Origin: Christensenella sp. UBA3944
Lineage (GTDB): Bacteria; Bacillota; Clostridia; Christensenellales; DTU072
Direction of reading: 5' to 3'
Assembly: GCA_002385605.1 (NCBI GenBank)
Contig: DGDU01000031.1
Location: 691-11,803, forward strand
DNA length: 11,113 bases
The notes under the pieces were generated by a model. It was not told the origin of the DNA. It worked only from the letters and a program-made list of their open reading frames with translations, and made no database searches. Both the position numbers and the translations under genes were made by a program. Below are positions 1 through 6,123 of the stretch, one piece after another (the first letter of the stretch is position 1; the number at the start of each line of letters is the position of its first letter).

Positions 1-437
1 TCTATTGCGGTAAGCGTTTCTCGGTAGTCCTTGTTGGCGTATGCCATTTCGATTGTCTCGTTACATATCCTTATAATCTCGCGGTGCATATAGTCCCGCT
101 TGAGGATATCTACATATTCCTTGTAATTTGCCGCCGAAGGCAGCTTGTCGGACAGCGCGACGAGGTACTCCAGCATATTAAGGTCGGAGGTTTTGTCGGC
201 CTCTATCTGGTCGTTAACGGTAATCACATCTATCGCGCGGTTGGCGGCGAACAGCTTGCGGCAAGCCTCAAAAATCTTGCGGTGCCTGTCGTTGTAAAAG
301 ACTTCGGGCTGCAGCGAAGGCAACAGGTCGCCCGCGGCGTTGCCGTCCAGAAGGATACAGCACAGCAGGCATTGCTCGGCCTCGTAGCTGTTGGGGTAAA
401 CCTTGATTGCTTTTGTAACGGTGTTTTTGTCTGCCAT
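1..437 (-). CDS. dnaB: Replicative DNA helicase DnaB, N-terminal part (3' end outside window)
   Basis: The 145 residues visible match the N-terminal domain of the hexameric replicative helicase that unwinds DNA at the fork (DnaB, called DnaC in Bacillus). Translated here: PNSYEAEQ near residues 15-22 (family pattern P.N.EAEQ), ILLD at 28-31, then the FYNDRHRKIFEA block and the LVALSDKLPSAANYKEY segment, all in family order. The RecA-like ATPase domain would lie beyond the left edge, so Walker motifs cannot be checked. The ATG is preceded by AAGGA six bases upstream, inside the end of the neighbouring gene, and only two bases separate the two genes, so they are probably co-transcribed and coupled. 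Oddity: the usual small residues around positions 23-27 are replaced by cysteines (23, 26 and 27). A divergent or plasmid-type DnaB paralog cannot be excluded from this fragment. Confidence 0.88.
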   Translation of the reverse strand, partial: MADKNTVTKAIKVYPNSYEAEQCLLCCILLDGNAAGDLLPSLQPEVFYNDRHRKIFEACRKLFAANRAIDVITVNDQIEADKTSDLNMLEYLVALSDKLPSAANYKEYVDILKRDYMHREIIRICNETIEMAYANKDYRETLTAI

Positions 438-439
438 AG

Positions 440-1291
440 TTAATCCTTAACGGTTTGGTTTTTCTTTTTGTATGCGTACACTATATAAGCCGCCGCGGGT
501 ATCGCCGTGATTATTATCGCGAGGCAATACCAGGTGATAACATTGGGCGAATATTGGTAGATTGTAAACTCGCGGTCGAGGCTGTCTTTATCCATCACAA
601 ACTTGTGGATGTTGATGGCGTACTTCGAGTAGTAATAGATGTTATCGGCGTCCGAGTCCAGCGTGCGCTTGCTGTAAAGGGTGCCGTAATTGAAGATGTA
701 GGCGATATCCTCTTCGTCTATGCCCCTTATGTTCGCCACCTGGTTGGTTATCTGCTGTATAATCGTGTTCTCCATCTGCGAGAAGATTGTTTTGTCACTG
801 AAGGTGTATTTATTGTACCAGAAGCCCCACTCTAAGCCGCGGATGCCGTCGGACTCTTCGTAGCCGTCCCTGCCGCTTGCTATATAAAGGTCGGTGAAGC
901 TGTCAAATTTCTCTAGCGTTATATCCAGGAAGCCGTCCTCGTATTTGGCGGTAAAGCCGCGCTCTTTGTATTGTTCGGCAAGAAAGCTAAGGGACGACTC
1001 GACATCCCAAAGCCTTAGCTCTTTTTCCGTAGACGAAACATCCTTTGTGAGCGCCGCGGTGTCGATGTAGACCTGAAGGGCGCGTATGACGCTGCCGTCG
1101 GTCAGGTTAAGGTTATTGAAGGTTATCTCGGCAAGGTAATCGTTCTTAAGCCCGTCCGCGATAAGCCCTTCCGCCGCCTTTGCGTAAAACCCGAACCTTT
1201 GGTTTACGCGGTATTCGGCTACAGCGAATATCCCAGCGCCCAGAACCGCGGCTAAAAGTATGATAGTGACAACCGCCATAACTTTTTTCAT
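440..1291 (-). CDS. Conserved-type membrane protein of unknown function, two membrane segments
   Basis: I do not recognise this 283-residue protein. It starts with two lysines and a hydrophobic stretch at about residues 4-25 that would act as a signal anchor. An extracytoplasmic region of roughly 225 residues rich in Tyr, Asp and Glu follows, then a second hydrophobic segment at about 251-274 and a short basic tail (KKKNQTVKD). The positive-inside rule puts both ends in the cytoplasm and the central domain outside. No catalytic motif, lipobox or cysteine pair is evident. Its ATG overlaps the pepF stop in an ATGA arrangement. A GGAGGAG within the last pepF codons lies 14 bases upstream, far for a classical site, so translation probably depends on coupling to pepF. 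dnaB follows two bases after its stop. An envelope role is only an inference from topology. Confidence 0.85.
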   Translation of the reverse strand: MKKVMAVVTIILLAAVLGAGIFAVAEYRVNQRFGFYAKAAEGLIADGLKNDYLAEITFNNLNLTDGSVIRALQVYIDTAALTKDVSSTEKELRLWDVESSLSFLAEQYKERGFTAKYEDGFLDITLEKFDSFTDLYIASGRDGYEESDGIRGLEWGFWYNKYTFSDKTIFSQMENTIIQQITNQVANIRGIDEEDIAYIFNYGTLYSKRTLDSDADNIYYYSKYAINIHKFVMDKDSLDREFTIYQYSPNVITWYCLAIIITAIPAAAYIVYAYKKKNQTVKD

Positions 1292-3060
1292 ATCAGGCTT
1301 TTTAACTCCTCCAATACGGCGGCAAACTCCGCCATCGCGAGAGCGAAGGGCTCCTCTTTTGTAAGGTCAACCTCCGCAAGAGCCAGGATTTCAAGCGGCC
1401 TCATCGAGCCGCCCGCCGAAAGGAACTCGAAGTACTTCGGCACAAATCCCGGGTCCTCGAGAATCTTTTTGGCTATGTTAACCGCCGAGGTAAGCCCGGT
1501 GGCGTACTTATACACATAGAAAGCGTTGTAGAAGTGGGGGATGCGGCTCCATTCGTAGGCTATCTGCTCGTCGTGGGTTACGGCCTTGCCGTAGTATTTT
1601 TTGTTCAGTTTAAGATAAAACTCGCTCATGCTCTCGGCGGTAAGCGGTATGCCCGCCTCGATCTGGGCGTGAGAGAATTTCTCGAACTCGGCAAACATCG
1701 TCTGCCTGAACAGGGTGGTGCGGAACATATCAAGATAGTAGGCAAGCAGGAATTTGCGCCTCTCGCCCTCGGCGGACTTAAGAAGGTGCTTTAGGAGAAG
1801 CACCTCGTTTACCGTGCTGGCTATCTCGGCGACAAAAATCTCGTAGGACGCTTTCGAGTAGCATTGCGCCTTGTTGCTCAGGTAGCTGTGTATGGCGTGC
1901 CCCATTTCGTGGGCTATTGTAAACACATCGTGCGCCGTGCGCTGATAATTGAGAAGCACATAGGGGTGCCCGTCGTACGCCCCCCACGAGTAGGCGCCGC
2001 TTCTCTTGTTCTCGGTCTCCTCTACATCTATCCAGCCGCCCTTGTAGGCTTCCTCAAGCAGGGCCTTATATTCTTCACCGAGAGGGGCGAGCGCCTCGAT
2101 TACAAGATTGTAGGCGTCGTCGTACTCCAGCGAGAGCTTAAACTCTTTTGTGAGGGGCACATACATATCGTACATGTGCATTTTGCGAAGCCCAAGAGCT
2201 TTTTTGCGCAGGGCGACATAATCGTGCACTGCGGGCAGCGACTTGCGCACCGCCTTTATGAGGTTGTTATATACCTTTTCGGGTATGGTCTCGGACTCCA
2301 ATGCCTTGTTAAGGGCGCTCTTATACTTTCTTACTTTGGAAAGGGCGCAATCCTTTTTTACGCTCGAGGCGTAAGCCGCGGCAATGGTGTTTTTGTGCCC
2401 GATGTATGATTTATAATAATTCTCGAAAGCCTTTCTGCGGATATCGCGGTCGTCGCTTTGCAGAAGATAAGAATACATGCCGTGCGAAAGCTCGACGCTC
2501 TTGCCGTCGTTATCGATTACGGGCTCGAACTTTAAGTCGGCGTTATCCAGGTTTCCGAAAACCTCCTTAAACCCGCCCGTAAAGGAAGAAATCTCGGACA
2601 GCAGCTTTTCCTCTTTGTCTGAGAGAATATGCTTTTTCTCGCGGATGATGCTGTCGATTATGGTGGTAAATTCGGAATACTCGGGGCGCTCTGCCATTTC
2701 CTTTAGGGTTTCGGTGTCGAATCTGGAAATCTGGGGGATAACGAAGCTTGTCGCGCTGCCGAGGTCTACAAGAAGCATCTGCATTTTGGAAATGAGCGCC
2801 TGATACTTGGGGTCGGCGGTGTTGAGGTCGCGGCAAAGCCCGGCGTACACATAACACCTTTCGGCCTTGCGGGTTACTTCCGAAAGCTTAGTCAGGCACT
2901 CGTGGGCGTTGTCGGGGGTTAACTTCTTATCGAATCGGGCAAAATCGGGAATCTCCTTCTTTACCTGATTATAAACCTCGTTAAGCTCCTCTTCCGAGGT
3001 AAAAAGGCTGTCTAAATTCCATTTCCTTTGGGGGCTTACCTGATCACGCTTTAAGGGCAT
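1288..3060 (-). CDS. pepF: Oligoendopeptidase F (M3 family zinc metallopeptidase)
   Basis: This is a 590-residue member of the PepF group of peptidase family M3, cytoplasmic zinc enzymes that cut short peptides; about 600 residues is usual for the group. The zinc-binding HEMGH motif is at residues 384-388 (His384 and His388 ligands, Glu385 catalytic), and the third ligand is Glu412 in FVAEIAST. The family features SGAYSWGAYDGHPYVLLNY before the motif and YKYATGLTSA near the C-terminus are present. The start follows a GGAG six bases upstream of ATG and sits about 68 bases below a good promoter. It is the first gene of an apparent operon with the membrane protein (4-base overlap) and dnaB. Peptide turnover is the known role of the family; the natural substrate here is unknown. 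Confidence 0.96.
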   Translation of the reverse strand: MPLKRDQVSPQRKWNLDSLFTSEEELNEVYNQVKKEIPDFARFDKKLTPDNAHECLTKLSEVTRKAERCYVYAGLCRDLNTADPKYQALISKMQMLLVDLGSATSFVIPQISRFDTETLKEMAERPEYSEFTTIIDSIIREKKHILSDKEEKLLSEISSFTGGFKEVFGNLDNADLKFEPVIDNDGKSVELSHGMYSYLLQSDDRDIRRKAFENYYKSYIGHKNTIAAAYASSVKKDCALSKVRKYKSALNKALESETIPEKVYNNLIKAVRKSLPAVHDYVALRKKALGLRKMHMYDMYVPLTKEFKLSLEYDDAYNLVIEALAPLGEEYKALLEEAYKGGWIDVEETENKRSGAYSWGAYDGHPYVLLNYQRTAHDVFTIAHEMGHAIHSYLSNKAQCYSKASYEIFVAEIASTVNEVLLLKHLLKSAEGERRKFLLAYYLDMFRTTLFRQTMFAEFEKFSHAQIEAGIPLTAESMSEFYLKLNKKYYGKAVTHDEQIAYEWSRIPHFYNAFYVYKYATGLTSAVNIAKKILEDPGFVPKYFEFLSAGGSMRPLEILALAEVDLTKEEPFALAMAEFAAVLEELKSLI

Positions 3061-3088
3061 TTATATCTCCGCAATATAGGTATTTTTC

Positions 3089-3132
3089 TCACTTGTGAAA
3101 TATTTATAAATAAAAATTCCACAATTTGTGAA
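3089..3132. repeat. Paired TTGTGAA repeats within short dyads, candidate operator
   Basis: Two copies of TTGTGAA (3093-3099 and 3126-3132) lie 33 bases apart, about three helical turns. Each sits at the edge of a dyad: TCACTTGTGA at 3089-3098 (TCAC/GTGA arms) and CACAATTTGTG at 3120-3130 (CACAA/TTGTG arms). The right dyad covers the predicted pepF transcription start and the left one lies in its leader, a layout that fits a repressor bound at two sites. No regulator is encoded in the window. In an AT-rich leader, chance dyads of this size are possible. Confidence 0.4.
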
Positions 3133-3135
3133 TTT

Positions 3136-3164
3136 ATAATACACCACCATATTAAATAAGTCAA
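3136..3164 (-). promoter_or_regulatory. Sigma-A-type promoter for pepF operon
   Basis: On the minus strand a TTGACT -35 (3159-3164) is separated by exactly 17 bases from a TATTAT -10 (3136-3141). Five of six bases match the consensus in each hexamer. Transcription would start near 3129, giving a leader of about 68 bases before the pepF ATG. It is the only strong housekeeping promoter seen for the three leftward genes. Confidence 0.75.
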
Positions 3165-3174
3165 TGAGGTTGGG

Positions 3175-3203
3175 GAATTATGGCCCGCCGGGGGTCATAT
3201 AAT
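3175..3203 (+). promoter_or_regulatory. Candidate sigma-E (mother-cell sporulation) promoter for yqfC-yqfD
   Basis: CATATAAT at 3196-3203 matches the sigma-E -10 consensus CATACANT in all but one fixed base. GAATTAT at 3175-3181, 14 bases upstream, is a fair -35. In Bacillus the yqfCD genes belong to the sigma-E regulon. No sigma-A -35 sits at a good distance from the overlapping TATAAT (3198-3203). The predicted start falls at or beside the yqfC ATG, so the message would have almost no leader. Confidence 0.45.
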
Positions 3204-3208
3204 TTGGT

Positions 3209-3472
3209 ATGGGCTACTGGAACGAAATAGTGGCGCGCTTTCAGCTGCCGCAGGAAAACTACGCGGGCGGAAGCCGCATAAGCATATTCGACGATGTCGG
3301 GGTATACATAGAGGGGCACAAAGGTATGGTTTCCTTCGAGCCCGAAACTATCGAAGTGCGCCTGCCCAAAAAAAGGCTTATCATCAAGGGCGAAAAGATG
3401 CGTATAGCCTCCATTAACCGCTACGAAATCTATATTGTTGGCAAAATACTTTCGGTGGGCAGAGAGGAATAA
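3209..3472 (+). CDS. yqfC: Sporulation protein YqfC (YabP/YqfC family)
   Basis: This 87-residue protein belongs to the small YabP/YqfC family, mother-cell sporulation proteins of undefined biochemical role that are co-expressed with YqfD. The ISIFDDVGVYIEGHKGMVSF stretch (about residues 24-43) and the following ETIEVRLPKKRLIIKGEKMR fit the family pattern of short beta strands. The size is normal; the Bacillus protein is slightly longer. ATG 3209 is the first possible start, because an in-frame stop lies at 3200-3202. No proper Shine-Dalgarno precedes it, only a GGGGG 14 bases upstream. The stop TAA overlaps the yqfD start as TAATG, so the pair is translationally linked. The gene implies a sporulating ancestry; whether the organism sporulates cannot be judged from this window. 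Confidence 0.9.
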   Translation: MGYWNEIVARFQLPQENYAGGSRISIFDDVGVYIEGHKGMVSFEPETIEVRLPKKRLIIKGEKMRIASINRYEIYIVGKILSVGREE

Positions 3473-4575
3473 TGGAAAAAACAAAGCTAAAAACCGAATC
3501 GCCGCCGGTGTTCGTCATAAACGCATTAAATTCGGCGGGCGTGTGCATGAAAAAGATTATAAAGGACGGCAAAAAGCTGACCTTTGAAATAAACCGGAAA
3601 GAAAAGCCCGCGGCCATCCAAACAATGGAAAAAAGGAATATCTCCTACTCGATTTTAAGCGAGAGGGGGATTAAAACGGACGCAAGACGGCTGTTAATGC
3701 GCGTCGGGATGTGGGCGGGAATTATAATCGGGCTTGCCCTGATATTTTTGTATTCGGCTTCGCTTTTGCGCATACGGGTTATAGGCAATAACAGGGTTGA
3801 CGAAGCTAAAATCCTTGAGGCGGCCGGGGTAAACCCGCCCATACTGTTTGCCTCGCCCGATTTGGATAAAATAGAAAAACGGCTTGTCGCCCTCGAAGGT
3901 GTTTCGGGAGCGTCGGTTGTCCGTAAGGGCACCACGCTGGAGATTACCGTTTTGGAAGAGCTTCCGGACACCGAAATTATTGACACCAAAACGCCCGCCC
4001 CGCTTGTAGCCGCCGAGGATTGCGTAATTACCCGCATAGTAGCCACGCAGGGCACGGCTGTCGTAAAGGCCGGCGACACGGTAAAAAAGGGGGATATCCT
4101 TATTGCCGCCTACATAACCGACAGCGAGGGCAACCAGGTGCCGGTAAGGGCTATGGGCGAGGCGGACGGCATGGTGTATTACCAGCGCCACGCCTTTTAC
4201 TCTCATAGAATGATAGCCAAGGTAAGGACGGGCGCCAAAGAAGAAAAAACGGTTATGGAAATTCCCGGTCTAAGTTATCAAAAACCCAGTTCTTTTGTAT
4301 CCTACGATACAGAAACAAAGGTGATTTTGTGCTCAAATATTCTGCCCTTCAAGCTCATAAAAACGACATATTACGAAACCAGGGAGCAGGAAACCGACTT
4401 CAATTACGAAGCCCTGAGGCTGAGGCTGATCGAAGAGAATTTAGAGATGCTTAAAGCCTCCGTTCCAAAGGGCGGAAGATTCGTAAATTGGTGGTATTTG
4501 GAAAAAAGACTGGACAAAAACACAATATTAAGTATATACTATCAAATGGAAAGGGCGGTCGCAGTACGCCCGTAA
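3472..4575 (+). CDS. yqfD: Sporulation protein YqfD
   Basis: This 367-residue protein matches the sporulation YqfD family of membrane proteins made in the mother cell. A cytoplasmic N-terminal part of about 75 residues leads to one membrane segment at about 76-97. Next comes a POTRA/FtsQ-like stretch (about 98-165, starting LRIRVIGNNRV). The family's most typical block follows at about 179-213, with AVVKAGDTVKKGDILIA. The protein is about 30 residues shorter than the Bacillus one, and the alignment suggests the first beta strand is missing. AGGA lies three bases before the ATG, a tight spacing, but the one-base overlap with yqfC (TAATG) supports coupled translation. In Bacillus phoH comes next; here it is absent. 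Molecular function is not established for the family. Confidence 0.93.
   Translation: MEKTKLKTESPPVFVINALNSAGVCMKKIIKDGKKLTFEINRKEKPAAIQTMEKRNISYSILSERGIKTDARRLLMRVGMWAGIIIGLALIFLYSASLLRIRVIGNNRVDEAKILEAAGVNPPILFASPDLDKIEKRLVALEGVSGASVVRKGTTLEITVLEELPDTEIIDTKTPAPLVAAEDCVITRIVATQGTAVVKAGDTVKKGDILIAAYITDSEGNQVPVRAMGEADGMVYYQRHAFYSHRMIAKVRTGAKEEKTVMEIPGLSYQKPSSFVSYDTETKVILCSNILPFKLIKTTYYETREQETDFNYEALRLRLIEENLEMLKASVPKGGRFVNWWYLEKRLDKNTILSIYYQMERAVAVRP
4511..4540 (+). promoter_or_regulatory. Candidate vegetative promoter inside the end of yqfD
   Basis: TGGACA at 4511-4516 (five of six to the -35 consensus) and TATACT at 4535-4540 (five of six to the -10) are 18 bases apart, in a locally AT-rich stretch of the yqfD 3' end. 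Transcription would begin near 4547, about 86 bases before the phosphodiesterase gene. This would free the essential downstream genes from the sporulation promoter. Confidence 0.5.
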
Positions 4576-4596
4576 TAATTATTGCGATATTGTAAG

Positions 4597-4614
4597 CCGA
4601 AGGTAAACCTTTGG
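4597..4614 (+). other. Small hairpin in the pgpH leader
   Basis: CCGAAGG and CCTTTGG pair over seven bases (one G-U) around a TAAA loop, in the 57-base gap between yqfD and pgpH. No T-run follows, so it is not an intrinsic terminator. It ends eight bases before the Shine-Dalgarno of the next gene and could influence translation or mRNA ends, but it may be incidental. Confidence 0.35.
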
Positions 4615-4622
4615 CCGAAGGC

Positions 4623-4628
4623 AAGGAG
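4623..4628 (+). promoter_or_regulatory. Ribosome binding site that fixes the pgpH start
   Basis: AAGGAG lies four bases before ATG 4633. The open frame extends upstream to a TTG at 4582, but that codon has no ribosome binding site, and the extra 17 residues (through the hairpin) resemble nothing in the family. ATG 4633 is therefore preferred. Confidence 0.75.
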
Positions 4629-4632
4629 ACAA

Positions 4633-6105
4633 ATGAAACAAACCAAAGCCGAAGGCTCAGCCGAAATCAAAAAACCCGCGTATAAGCGCGCCGTTATCCT
4701 CAAGCGCGCCCTGTTTATCGCGCTCACATCGATAGTCCTCGCGGTTATTATAAGGCTTTTCGGTTACGAAGAAATCACCTCCGCCAAAGACTTTTTCGCG
4801 GCGGATTCCATGGTGGAGATTTTACTTATCGCCTGCATAATGGCGGTATTGTTCTCCACCATTCTCGCCTACACCCATTTTGTTAGGAGAGGAAAGCCCT
4901 TAAGCCCCAAATTTCTGCCCGTTCTCGCCGTTTCCGCGGCGATTACTTTTGTAAGCAGCCTTATTTTCGGGCGGCTTGTGAATATCTACATCGTACCCCT
5001 CATGCTGTCGTCGCTTCTCATCGCGACGCTTGTAGATAAGAGGGTGGGCATAATCACGAGTATACTTTTGTCGCAGGCTTTCTTCCTTACCTACCTTTTG
5101 GTGTTCGGGTTCGACAGCGTAATCGAAAGCACGGCGTCCGTATTAACTTCCATAATCGCCAGCATTTTTATGATAGCTTACCTCGACAGGGCGAATACCC
5201 GCCTGCGCTTTATAACTCTTGGTATCGTCGTCGGGCTGTTCACCTCGCTAATACCGTTTTTGGTAAACATAGTCGCTACCCACGCAAGCGATGTGATTTA
5301 TTCGCTGATGTCCTCGCTTTGGGCGTTCATAGCCTCGCTTCTCTCGGTAGCGCTGTATATGGTGCTTCTGCCACTGTTCGAGGTTGTGTTCAAGCTAAAT
5401 ACGCCCTTCAGGATAAGCGAAATCTGCTCGCTGGAGTTTCCCCTACTTCGCAGGCTTTCTAAAGAAGCCCCCGGCACCTTCAACCACAGCCTTACGGTAG
5501 GCACCCTGGCCGAGCTTTGCGCTTTGGCGATAGGAGAGGACGCCCAGCTTGCCAAAGCCGCGGCGTACTATCACGATGTAGGCAAGGCCGAGCATCCCGA
5601 GTTCTTCGTCGAGAACCAGAAGGGCTACAACCCCCACGACGACCTCATCCCCGAAGTCAGCGTAAAGATGATAACCAACCATACGCTTGCGGGCAGCAAG
5701 CTCATTAAGAAAGCGGGGCTTCCGGACATCATAGCCGATGTCGCTCGCGAGCACCACGGAACAATGCCCGTAAACTATTTCCTATATAAAGCCCAGACAT
5801 TCACCGAGGACGATGTTAACACCGAGGAGTTCCGTTACAGCGACCCCAAGCCCACCTCGAAGATAGCCGCTATCATTATGATTGTGGACGCCGTCGAGGC
5901 CGCAACGAGGTCCAAAGGCAACATGAGCGCCAAAGAGTTCCGCGGGTTGATCCACGGGCTTATTAAGGAAAGAATCGACTACGACCAGTTTTCGGATTGC
6001 GGCATAACCTTCAAGGATGTGCAAACCATAGAGGATACTTTGGTAGAGGCAATCCCCAATGTATACCACGCCAGAATAGACTACGGCCCCGCCGAAAAAA
6101 AATAA
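4633..6105 (+). CDS. pgpH: PgpH/YqfF-type 7TM-HD phosphodiesterase lacking the extracellular domain
   Basis: This 490-residue protein has a hydrophobic half with about eight membrane segments (from about residue 26 to 250) and a cytoplasmic HD hydrolase domain. The HD residues are complete: His285 (APGTFNHS), His314-Asp315 (YYHDVGK), NPHDDL, NHTLAG, REHHGT and the late Asp in IVDAVEAA. These match the PgpH/YqfF group, which cleaves the second messenger c-di-AMP to pApA. Typical members have some 700 residues, with about 220 residues outside the membrane between the first and second segments. Here that domain is replaced by about 15 residues, so the external sensing module is gone while membrane core and active site remain. 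It sits where yqfF lies in Bacillus, just before ybeY (18-base gap). Substrate assignment is inferred from the family. Confidence 0.92.
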   Translation: MKQTKAEGSAEIKKPAYKRAVILKRALFIALTSIVLAVIIRLFGYEEITSAKDFFAADSMVEILLIACIMAVLFSTILAYTHFVRRGKPLSPKFLPVLAVSAAITFVSSLIFGRLVNIYIVPLMLSSLLIATLVDKRVGIITSILLSQAFFLTYLLVFGFDSVIESTASVLTSIIASIFMIAYLDRANTRLRFITLGIVVGLFTSLIPFLVNIVATHASDVIYSLMSSLWAFIASLLSVALYMVLLPLFEVVFKLNTPFRISEICSLEFPLLRRLSKEAPGTFNHSLTVGTLAELCALAIGEDAQLAKAAAYYHDVGKAEHPEFFVENQKGYNPHDDLIPEVSVKMITNHTLAGSKLIKKAGLPDIIADVAREHHGTMPVNYFLYKAQTFTEDDVNTEEFRYSDPKPTSKIAAIIMIVDAVEAATRSKGNMSAKEFRGLIHGLIKERIDYDQFSDCGITFKDVQTIEDTLVEAIPNVYHARIDYGPAEKK

Positions 6106-6123
6106 CAGCATAGGAAAGACCCG

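Noticed and set aside
3135..3140. Plus-strand TATAAT upstream of yqfC
   Set aside because: There is no -35 at 16-18 bases; the same bases are better explained as the -10 of the opposite-strand pepF promoter.
3180..3230. Short upstream frame of 16 codons overlapping the yqfC start
   Set aside because: It has a fair GAGG upstream, but it would lie outside a transcript starting at the candidate sigma-E promoter and resembles no leader peptide.
4582..4632. Upstream TTG extension of the phosphodiesterase
   Set aside because: No ribosome binding site precedes the TTG, whereas AAGGAG precedes ATG 4633; the extra residues cover a leader hairpin.
4596..4656. Three copies of GCCGAAGG around the pgpH start
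   Set aside because: The same octamer occurs elsewhere in coding sequence here (for example in dnaB near 131) and fits common Ala/Glu codon use; spacing is irregular.
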